Below the pieces are notes generated by a model. It made no database searches. It was not told where the DNA came from and saw nothing but the letters and a program-made list of their open reading frames with translations. Below are positions 1 through 5,251 of a stretch of DNA of 5,367 bases, in pieces. The stretch lies in the NCBI GenBank assembly GCA_003551985.1, contig PUOB01000303.1:1-5367 (forward strand). Reading direction: 5' to 3'. The translations under genes and the position numbers were made by a program. The DNA is from Desulfobacteraceae bacterium. GTDB lineage: Bacteria > Desulfobacterota > Desulfobacteria > Desulfobacterales > Desulfosalsimonadaceae. The stretch's first letter is position 1. Every line of letters starts with the position of its first letter.

Positions 1-2919
1 GAATCCAGGGGGCTGCGAATCGCCTATGCCGTCATTCACCTGCTGGAATCCCTTGAGGAAGGCCAGGTGGATAACCGCTTATGCGCGCTTCGGGCCCTTC
101 GCGATGAAGTCATGTGCAGCAGCGACCAGGAGCTGCAGATCAACACAGCCCGCGTCCTGATTGAAATCATGAAGGACCTTGTTCGTGCCGCGGGCAACTA
201 TGCCAGGCAGCTGGAACTGGCCCATGATTTCCGCCTGGTGGCCTCGGGCAAACCCCGCATTGTCCGTTCGTACCTGAGAAAATACCATCTGCTGGAAATG
301 CCGGAGGAATGGAACCAGCTTGCCTTTGACGACCACGTTCATGACGCCAACACCAAGGGGCGGAAATCCGCCACCCACCTGATCATGGATGCCTGGATCA
401 AGGGCATCAGGCGGCTGCGGGTGATATACTACAACTTCATCCGACCGGAAACCGCCGAGGAGCTGATGGAGGCGGCATTTATCATGGGGATCGACGTGCG
501 TATCGGCATCGAGTTTCCGGTTTCCTTCCGCGGCGGATTCGCCCAGTTGATATGGGTGCCCCGGGGGTTTGCCGATGCGGATGATTTCATCCGGTTTTTG
601 TCCGATGACGCAGTGGACGCATTGATGAACGACGGGGGCGAGGTCTCGGATTTTCAGCGCAATAGGGTCATTGAGGTGCTGGAAACGTTCAACCGTGAGC
701 ATCGCCCGGCCATTGCCGAAAAATTCGGTATCGATTTTCCTGAACTGGACGTCGCGAAGTTCCTGGCGTTTGTCGGTATCGGACAGGCTTCCCTGCTGCA
801 CCTGGCCAAATACATCCACCAGGCAATGCAGCCGGCCATGGCGTCAAAGGTCGCGCAATTGCGGCGTGATTACCAAGACGCCGCCGCGGATGAGAAGGCC
901 CGAATTGAAAAACGGGTGGCGGCAATGGACCGGGTGGATATGCAATGGATCCATAATGCGTACCTGAAGCCGGTACGCCGGGATATTGCCCCGGGAGAGC
1001 TTCCGCCCCTGATGAAGCTCACGGCGCCCGAGTTGATCGACCGGCTCGACCGGCTCCGATCCGGCTGCAACATCACCTTGAACCTGACTCACATGAAGGT
1101 CGAGGACGTGCTGGAGCTTATATACGATTGCAAGGGTAATATCACGCGGCTCGAGATTTTCAATCTCAAGGACAATGCCGAGGGGATCGTCGACCATATT
1201 CCTGCCATCCACGAACTGCAGCAGTGCATTAACAGCGGCAACGTCATCAAGCTGAAACGGATTATAACGGAGATCACTGCGCGCCTGGACAACGATCCGG
1301 ATCCTGCCGCAGCCCGGCGTGCCGGCAAGATGCGGGAGATCCTGGCGGATATTGAATCCTTAAACAACATGTACAAGATAAAATCGCTCAAAGCCCGTAT
1401 TGGCAGCGATTCCACCGGCTACTCGCCGGGCCTCTACGGCATGGGGCTTGCGGTCATGGATTCACTGCCGTGGCGGTCGAGAAAAGCCGTCATGACGGAT
1501 CGCGAAAGGCCCCACTTGCTTGTGCCCTTTCACGTGGAGACATCCCTCAGAACAACCGTCGCGTTGAACAGCGAAAAAAACGGTCCCTTGTCATTTTTGA
1601 TCAAGGGGCTTCGCTGGATTCCGGGCCTCGGGCATTTGGGGCTTCCCTATCGGCAGGAATGGGTGGCCCGCGTGGATTCCATACGCATGGTCGAACCCGG
1701 CAACATCATAACGCTCGGGGGTATCCAGAAGGAGCCGTCAAACGGGTTTTTTCTAAACGAGCCGGCGGAAAAACCGCATGGAACAAGGTATTCATGGCGC
1801 TACTTGCAGAGCCGGTGGAAAAATCTCCTCAAGGTTCTGGCCGGGTTCATACCGGCCTTTTTGACGTTTTTATTGTCCTATGACTGGTGGGTGCTGATGT
1901 TTTTCGGTGCCTTTATCTGGTTCGGCATCACCGGCCTTAGAAATATTGTCCAGGCGGTTATCGCGGGAGGCGGCATCCGGCGTTCCTCGCTGCTCCGGTG
2001 GAATGATTTCATAAGCTGGGACCGGCTTGCCGACTCCCTGATGTTCACGGGGTTTTCCGTCCCCCTGCTCGATTACCTCGTCAAAACGGTGGTTTTGGAC
2101 CGGGGCTTTGACGTTACCACCCAGACCGCGCCGATTATCCTGTATTCGGTCATGGCGCTTGTCAACGGCGTCTACCTGACCAGCCACAACCTGTTTCGGG
2201 GGCTTCCCAAAGAGGCGGCTTTCGCCAATTTTTTCAGAAGCGCGCTTTCCATACCCGTCGCATTCGGGCTCAACGCGCTTCTGGGATCATTGCTGGCTGT
2301 TGCCGGGGTGGCGGGCGCAGCCATGATATTGCAGAGCTGGGCGGCGGTTATTTCGAAGTTCTCCTCAGACCTGGTGGCCGGTTTCATCGAAGGCGCGGTG
2401 GACCGGTCCCGGAACATCAAAAACCGGATGACGGATTACAGGCACCGGCTCGAACAGTTCTTCGGGGTGTATGCCCGCATGGAGATGCAGTTCCCGGAAG
2501 ACGATGTATATGACCTCCTTGACCGGCCGAAACAGTGGTTCGAATCCGCCGATGCCTCGTCACGGGACTTGATCCGGATTATGATCATCAATGCCCTGGA
2601 TCTGCTTTATTTCTGGATGTATCAGCCCCGGGCGCGAACGGCCTTTCGCAACCTCCTGGCGGAAATGCCGCCGGAGGATCGCTGCGTCCTGATCCGGGCC
2701 CAGAAGATCCTGACCATGGAGCGTGAAATCAGCCAGATGTTCATCGACGGCATCGCCGGCCGCCATTTTTCAGCCCCGCTTGCATTTTATCTCGGGCAGT
2801 CAAGGGAATACATCGATGCCATCGACCGGTTGAATGAATCATTTGAAGACAGCATAACCTGCGGCCGGGGGCAGCGTTTCGGGGAAATAAGGCTTGACAG
2901 GGGGGGAGGGGGGTTGTAA
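1..2919 (+). CDS. Large membrane protein with degenerate PHP-like domain, 5'-partial, function unknown
   Basis: The frame is open from the first base to a TAA at 2917-2919 (972 codons visible), so the true start is probably upstream. A GTG at 67 preceded by GAGGAAGG (55-62) is a possible but closely spaced start; residues here are numbered from it. Residues 85-150 resemble the PHP metal-dependent phosphoesterase fold: DDHVHD at 88-93, a KGIRRLRVIYYN stretch at 112-123 where PHP proteins have an (H/D)xN motif, and GIEF at 147-150. EIFN near 363-366 and GSD at 446-448 (GSDST instead of GSDAH) fit later PHP motifs. Several metal ligands are replaced, so catalysis is doubtful. Hydrophobic segments at about 587-604, 607-624, 657-675, 688-706 and 725-760 indicate an inner-membrane protein; 780-950 is soluble, charged and mostly helical. 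I do not recognise the family. The last residues (GGGGL) come from a G-tract and repeat. The strand matches the next gene, but the terminators between them argue against one operon. Confidence 0.85.
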   Translation, partial: ESRGLRIAYAVIHLLESLEEGQVDNRLCALRALRDEVMCSSDQELQINTARVLIEIMKDLVRAAGNYARQLELAHDFRLVASGKPRIVRSYLRKYHLLEMPEEWNQLAFDDHVHDANTKGRKSATHLIMDAWIKGIRRLRVIYYNFIRPETAEELMEAAFIMGIDVRIGIEFPVSFRGGFAQLIWVPRGFADADDFIRFLSDDAVDALMNDGGEVSDFQRNRVIEVLETFNREHRPAIAEKFGIDFPELDVAKFLAFVGIGQASLLHLAKYIHQAMQPAMASKVAQLRRDYQDAAADEKARIEKRVAAMDRVDMQWIHNAYLKPVRRDIAPGELPPLMKLTAPELIDRLDRLRSGCNITLNLTHMKVEDVLELIYDCKGNITRLEIFNLKDNAEGIVDHIPAIHELQQCINSGNVIKLKRIITEITARLDNDPDPAAARRAGKMREILADIESLNNMYKIKSLKARIGSDSTGYSPGLYGMGLAVMDSLPWRSRKAVMTDRERPHLLVPFHVETSLRTTVALNSEKNGPLSFLIKGLRWIPGLGHLGLPYRQEWVARVDSIRMVEPGNIITLGGIQKEPSNGFFLNEPAEKPHGTRYSWRYLQSRWKNLLKVLAGFIPAFLTFLLSYDWWVLMFFGAFIWFGITGLRNIVQAVIAGGGIRRSSLLRWNDFISWDRLADSLMFTGFSVPLLDYLVKTVVLDRGFDVTTQTAPIILYSVMALVNGVYLTSHNLFRGLPKEAAFANFFRSALSIPVAFGLNALLGSLLAVAGVAGAAMILQSWAAVISKFSSDLVAGFIEGAVDRSRNIKNRMTDYRHRLEQFFGVYARMEMQFPEDDVYDLLDRPKQWFESADASSRDLIRIMIINALDLLYFWMYQPRARTAFRNLLAEMPPEDRCVLIRAQKILTMEREISQMFIDGIAGRHFSAPLAFYLGQSREYIDAIDRLNESFEDSITCGRGQRFGEIRLDRGGGGL

Positions 2920-2955
2920 GTTGAAAGTTGTAGGTTATAGGTTATAGGTTGTACG
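2914..2955. repeat. Six-unit 7-bp tandem repeat (TTGTAGG-like)
   Basis: Six consecutive heptamers can be read: TTGTAAG, TTGAAAG, TTGTAGG, TTATAGG, TTATAGG and TTGTACG. The first unit supplies the TAA stop of the upstream gene. A G-rich tract of 7 Gs, A and 6 Gs (2900-2913) lies directly before the array. Degenerate heptamer arrays of this kind are known between genes in many bacterial genomes and can change in copy number by slippage. Several units resemble promoter -35 or -10 boxes, so array length could affect promoter spacing; that part is inference. Confidence 0.85.
2921..2948 (+). promoter_or_regulatory. Possible sigma70-type promoter for the Phe leader transcript
   Basis: TTGAAA at 2921-2926 (5 of 6 to TTGACA) is followed after 16 bases by TATAGG at 2943-2948 (4 of 6 to TATAAT). 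Transcription would then start near 2955, about 28 bases before the leader ATG at 2983. Both boxes are inside the heptamer array, so the match may be a by-product of the repeat. It is the best candidate I found upstream of the leader gene. Confidence 0.3.
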
Positions 2956-2982
2956 CGAATTTTGGTTAAACTTGGTGGATAA

Positions 2983-3069
2983 ATGATACCGGTTGAAATG
3001 AGCTGCACATTTTTTTTCAGCTTTCGGCGCTTCTTTTTTTTCTTTAGGAGCGTCCATCCGGTGGTGTAG
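2983..3069 (+). CDS. Phenylalanine-rich leader peptide (pheL-like), 28 aa
   Basis: This ORF begins at ATG 2983 and ends at TAG 3067-3069. It encodes 28 residues, of which 9 are Phe: FFF at 3010-3018, F at 3022-3024 and FFFFF at 3031-3045 (six TTT, three TTC). The sequence begins MIPVEMSCT and ends RSVHPVV. An in-frame TAA at 2980-2982 excludes an earlier start. GGTGGA at 2974-2979 is a fair ribosome binding site for ATG 2983; a second in-frame ATG at 2998 has a poorer one and would give 23 residues. The composition parallels the pheL leader of E. coli pheA. The location supports the same role: it precedes a GC-rich terminator and a prephenate dehydratase fusion gene. The peptide itself is presumably without function; its translation senses charged tRNA-Phe. 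The T-rich DNA could produce Phe codons by chance, but the uninterrupted frame, the stop position and the downstream pairing make chance unlikely. Confidence 0.8.
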   Translation: MIPVEMSCTFFFSFRRFFFFFRSVHPVV

Positions 3070-3106
3070 CGTTGATTAATCGCTGATTATATAACCCCGG
3101 GTGGAC
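3052..3106 (+). promoter_or_regulatory. Antiterminator stem (segment 2:3)
   Basis: GTCCATCCGG at 3052-3061 pairs with CCGGGTGGAC at 3097-3106 over 10 consecutive positions, with a single U-G wobble (3057-3101). The latter is most of the 5' arm of the first terminator, so the two structures are mutually exclusive. The loop holds the leader stop codon and a small AGCG/CGCT hairpin (3068-3071 with 3081-3084). A weak upstream competitor, 2987-2992 with 3058-3063, could act as the 1:2 protector when the leader is not translated. Confidence 0.65.
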
Positions 3107-3131
3107 AGAAAATGTCCACCCGGGGTTTTTT
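3093..3131 (+). terminator. Intrinsic terminator 1 (attenuator terminator, segment 3:4)
   Basis: This is a perfect 15-bp stem, AACCCCGGGTGGACA (3093-3107) with TGTCCACCCGGGGTT (3113-3127), closing a GAAAA loop and followed by a T6 run at 3126-3131. On the opposite strand the tract after the hairpin is interrupted, so it works mainly for + strand transcripts. It would also stop readthrough from the upstream large gene. Confidence 0.92.
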
Positions 3132-3155
3132 ATGTGTCAAAAAAGCCCCGGGCGG
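3116..3155 (+). promoter_or_regulatory. Alternative stem linking the two terminators (segment 4:5)
   Basis: CCACCCGGGG (3116-3125, in the 3' arm of terminator 1) can pair with CCCCGGGCGG (3146-3155, the 5' arm of terminator 2), with one A-C mismatch (3118-3153). The helix continues through U-G 3126-3145 and five U-A pairs (3127-3131 with 3140-3144) to an 8-nt loop. It would consume both the U-tract of terminator 1 and the 5' arm of terminator 2. Complementarity is seen; use in vivo is inference. Confidence 0.5.
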
Positions 3156-3178
3156 AAAAACCGTCCGGGGCTTTTTTT
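3139..3178 (+). terminator. Intrinsic terminator 2 (tandem, segment 5:6)
   Basis: GCCCCGGGCGG (3145-3155) pairs with CCGTCCGGGGC (3161-3171) around an AAAAA loop, with one G-U wobble (3152-3164). The stem is extended by A6 (3139-3144) with T6 and followed by T7 in total (3172-3178). The wobble is tolerated only in the + strand RNA, favouring that direction, but the A-run allows weaker function in the other. Core and loop resemble terminator 1, suggesting local duplication. Confidence 0.92.
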
Positions 3179-3204
3179 CAGGCGTTTGTAAATGATGACA
3201 CACT

Positions 3205-3247
3205 CGTAAAAAGTCGGTTTTCAGATGGCGCCGTAAAAAGCGGGTTG
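3205..3247. repeat. Paired CGTAAAAAG repeat between attenuator and gene
   Basis: CGTAAAAAGTCGGTTT (3205-3220) and CGTAAAAAGCGGGTTG (3232-3247) match at 13 of 16 positions, 27 bases apart. From memory, CGTAAAAAGTC motifs recur between genes in deltaproteobacterial genomes, so this may be part of an interspersed element. No gene is seen between 3179 and 3373. Confidence 0.45.
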
Positions 3248-3265
3248 CGTCTCCCTATATAGCAA

Positions 3266-3339
3266 GGGGTTGTTCGTAGGGGCGAATAATCATTCGCCCT
3301 TAGGCGGGCGAAAGATTTTTCGCCCCTACGGGCAGCCCC
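3266..3339 (+). repeat. 74-nt palindromic element / 5'UTR hairpin before the fusion gene
   Basis: The core arms CGTAGGGGCGAA (3275-3286) and TTCGCCCCTACG (3319-3330) are perfect complements. Inside, AATC (3288-3291) pairs with GATT (3314-3317) and TTCGCCC (3293-3299) with GGGCGAA (3306-3312), leaving single T-T and A-A mismatches and a 6-nt loop. Outside, 3266-3274 pairs with 3331-3339 using three U-G wobbles. An alternative fold is two side-by-side hairpins, 3280-3299 and 3306-3325, each with an 8-bp stem and a 4-nt loop. It resembles REP/MITE-like mobile palindromes. There is no T-run after it, so it is not a terminator. Confidence 0.8.
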
Positions 3340-3360
3340 ACGAAAACGGCAAACTAAACA

Positions 3361-3365
3361 AGGAG
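3361..3365 (+). promoter_or_regulatory. Ribosome binding site of the fusion gene
   Basis: AGGAG lies 8 bases before ATG 3374 and fixes that start. It is 21 bases downstream of the 74-nt hairpin, so it remains accessible. Confidence 0.85.
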
Positions 3366-3373
3366 TAAAAACC

Positions 3374-5251
3374 ATGCTGATCATTCTTGACAAGAACATC
3401 ACCCCCCAGCAGAAAAATGCGATATTGAGCGTTTTGCGGGAAGGCAACGCCATGTACCGCGAAATAACCGATGCGGGGCAAAACATTATCGGCACGACCG
3501 GAACCGCGGGGCACGACCTGTCGTATTTTGAAAGATTGCCGGGCGTGGCGCGGGTCGTGCCAGTGGACACCGCGTTTAAGCTGGTCAGCCGGCAGCTGCA
3601 CCCGGAAGACAGCCGGGTCAGGGTCGGCGACGTATCGGTCGGCGGCGAGAGGATCGTCGTCATTGCCGGTCCCTGCGCGGTCGAGAGCCGCGACCAGGTG
3701 ATGGCGATCGCAAAGGAGGTCCGCCGGTACGGTGCGGTATTGTTCCGCGGGGGGGCGTTCAAGCCCCGGACGTCGCCCTACTCGTTCCAGGGGATGGGGG
3801 AAGCGGGCCTGAAGATACTGGCCGAAGTCAAGGCTGTTTACGGTATGCCGGTGGTTACGGAGATCACCACGCCGGCCCAGGCGGATCTGGTCATGAAATA
3901 CGTGGACGTGGTCCAGGTCGGGGCCCGGAACATGCAGAATTTCGAGCTGCTCAAGTCGGTGGGCCGTCTTGGCAAGCCGGTGCTTTTAAAGCGGGGCCTT
4001 TCCGCAACCATAGAGGAATGGCTCATGTCGGCCGAGTATATCCTGGCGGAAGGCAATGAAAACGTGATTTTATGCGAGCGGGGAATCCGCACGTTCGAGC
4101 CGTATACCCGCAACACCCTTGATTTGTCCGCCATACCGGTGATCAAGAAGTTGACCCACCTGCCGGTTATCATCGACCCAAGCCACGCCACCGGCAGCCG
4201 CGAAAAAGTCAGCCCCATGGCTCGCGCAGCGGTTGCGGCGGGCGCCGACGGCCTGATGGTGGAAGTGCACAATGACCCGGACCAGGCCACCTCCGACGGC
4301 GCCCAGAGCCTTTACCCGGAACAGTTCGGGCAATTGATGCGGGATTTGTACGTGATTGCGCCGCTGGTGGACAAGCAGGTCGATTTCGGGTACCTGGACA
4401 AGGCCACCACCGTTGAAACCATGGTGCGGGCGGCTGGCGGAAAGGATCGGCGGGCGGCTTTTCTAGGGGACGTGGGCAGCTTCAGCCACAAGGCGTGCAC
4501 CCAGTTTTTCGGCGACCAGGTCGAACCGCTGCCGACTGATTCATTCCGGGGGTTGTTTGAGGCCGTCAAGACCGGGGCCTGCGATTTCGGCGTGATTCCG
4601 CTTGAAAATTCACTGGCCGGAAGCGTTCATGAAAACTATGACCTGCTTTTGGAATACGATTTGCGCATCGTCGGAGAAATAACGCTTCGGATCCGGCACA
4701 ACCTGATCGGTCACCCGGGCGCGCGCGTCGACGATATTCGCCGCATCTATTCGCATCCGCAGGTCTTCCAGCAGTGCCGGCAGTTTCTGGATCGCCATGG
4801 CGACTGGGATTTGGTTTCGGTCACCGACACCGCGATGGCGGTCCGGCAGATTAAAAACCGGCAGGACAAGGCCGAGGCCGCCATCGCGGGAAAGGATGCG
4901 GCGGAGCTCTTCGGAATGGCGGTCATGGAGGAAAGCATCGAGACCAACCCGCGCAATTTCACCCGTTTTGTCATTATCGGGCGCGAGAGCATGAAAAACG
5001 GCGCCCGGCAGAAATCATCGCTTATCTTTTCAACCGGGAACCAGCCCGGCGCCCTTTTCCGGGTGCTTCAGATTTTTGCGGACAACCACATCAACCTGGT
5101 CAAGCTGGAGTCCCGCCCGATTCATGGAAAGCCATGGGAATACATGTTTTACATAGACCTTGAAGCGGACGTGGAATCGCCGGATTTCGCCGATGTCCTG
5201 AAGCAGCTGGAGGGGAGCGTGGACTACATGAAAGTACTCGGCAGCTACTAG
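3374..5251 (+). CDS. aroF-pheA: Fused DAHP synthase (type I-beta) - prephenate dehydratase with ACT domain
   Basis: The 625-residue protein has four parts. Residues 1-85 form a ferredoxin-like regulatory domain as in Thermotoga maritima DAHP synthase, where it mediates Tyr/Phe inhibition. Residues 86-332 are the TIM-barrel DAHP synthase, condensing phosphoenolpyruvate with erythrose 4-phosphate: GPC at 99-101, FKPRTSPYSFQG at 129-140, DPSHATG at 268-274. Putative metal ligands C101, H271, E297 and D308 match the T. maritima ligands with a shift of one residue, from memory. After a linker (333-358), residues 359-535 are prephenate dehydratase, which makes phenylpyruvate: FLGDVGSFSHKA at 363-374, PLENSLAGSV at 409-418, YSHPQVFQQC at 459-468, and NFTRF at 528-532 with catalytic T530. 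Residues 547-625 are an ACT domain with GALF (559-562) and ESRP (579-582), the Phe-binding motifs. No chorismate mutase domain is present. The ATG is set by AGGAG at 3361; no stop or frameshift separates the halves. Probably cytoplasmic, and regulated by the upstream Phe attenuator. Confidence 0.95.
   Translation: MLIILDKNITPQQKNAILSVLREGNAMYREITDAGQNIIGTTGTAGHDLSYFERLPGVARVVPVDTAFKLVSRQLHPEDSRVRVGDVSVGGERIVVIAGPCAVESRDQVMAIAKEVRRYGAVLFRGGAFKPRTSPYSFQGMGEAGLKILAEVKAVYGMPVVTEITTPAQADLVMKYVDVVQVGARNMQNFELLKSVGRLGKPVLLKRGLSATIEEWLMSAEYILAEGNENVILCERGIRTFEPYTRNTLDLSAIPVIKKLTHLPVIIDPSHATGSREKVSPMARAAVAAGADGLMVEVHNDPDQATSDGAQSLYPEQFGQLMRDLYVIAPLVDKQVDFGYLDKATTVETMVRAAGGKDRRAAFLGDVGSFSHKACTQFFGDQVEPLPTDSFRGLFEAVKTGACDFGVIPLENSLAGSVHENYDLLLEYDLRIVGEITLRIRHNLIGHPGARVDDIRRIYSHPQVFQQCRQFLDRHGDWDLVSVTDTAMAVRQIKNRQDKAEAAIAGKDAAELFGMAVMEESIETNPRNFTRFVIIGRESMKNGARQKSSLIFSTGNQPGALFRVLQIFADNHINLVKLESRPIHGKPWEYMFYIDLEADVESPDFADVLKQLEGSVDYMKVLGSY

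Larger units (their letters stand above)
2983..3178 (+). promoter_or_regulatory. Phenylalanine transcription attenuator of the DAHP synthase-prephenate dehydratase gene
   Basis: The region has the full order of parts expected of amino-acid attenuation: leader peptide with a run of regulatory codons (3010-3045), antiterminator segment (3052-3061) just before the leader stop, terminator 5' arm (3093-3107), terminator 3' arm (3113-3127), U-tract, and here a second terminator (3139-3178). With ample Phe-tRNA the ribosome reaches the stop at 3067 and covers 3052-3061, so the terminator forms. With little Phe-tRNA it stalls upstream and 3052-3061 can capture the terminator 5' arm. Stalling at the first Phe block (3010-3024) leaves 3052-3061 clear; stalling at the last Phe codon (3043) would partly cover it. 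The target gene starts 195 bases after the second terminator and makes phenylalanine pathway enzymes. The architecture is read directly from sequence; the mechanism is inferred by analogy with E. coli pheL-pheA. Confidence 0.75.

Noticed and set aside
79..819. 246-codon minus strand ORF opposite the first gene
   Set aside because: It is antisense to a coherent long protein, has no recognisable domain, and is explained by the GC-rich codon pattern of the real gene.
1470..1883. 137-codon + strand ORF inside the first gene
   Set aside because: It overlaps the long frame completely, has low-complexity basic composition typical of a shifted frame, and has no ribosome binding site of its own.
1820..2400. 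Similarity of the membrane part to the gcr 'site-specific recombinase' membrane family
   Set aside because: Only a general impression of hydrophobic segments; no specific motif could be matched by eye.
2894..2920. Perfect TTGACA at 2894-2899 as the -35 of a leader promoter
   Set aside because: The only -10-like match, TGTAAG at 2915-2920, leaves a 15-base G-rich spacer, which is too short and stiff; the box is also inside coding sequence.
2914..2955. CRISPR-like array
   Set aside because: Units are 7 bp, directly adjacent and without spacers, so this is a simple tandem repeat.
3256..3261. TATATA as a -10 box of a second promoter for the fusion gene
   Set aside because: No -35-like hexamer is found at 16-18 bases upstream (GTAAAA there).
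3178..3762. 194-codon minus strand ORF across the intergenic region and start of the fusion gene
   Set aside because: It crosses the 74-nt palindrome and the conserved DAHP synthase coding sequence; its sequence has no recognisable family features.
4421..4426. Separate start for prephenate dehydratase at Met350 (ATG with GTG next)
   Set aside because: The frame is uninterrupted from the DAHP synthase part and no convincing AGGAG-like site precedes it; a fused product is simpler.
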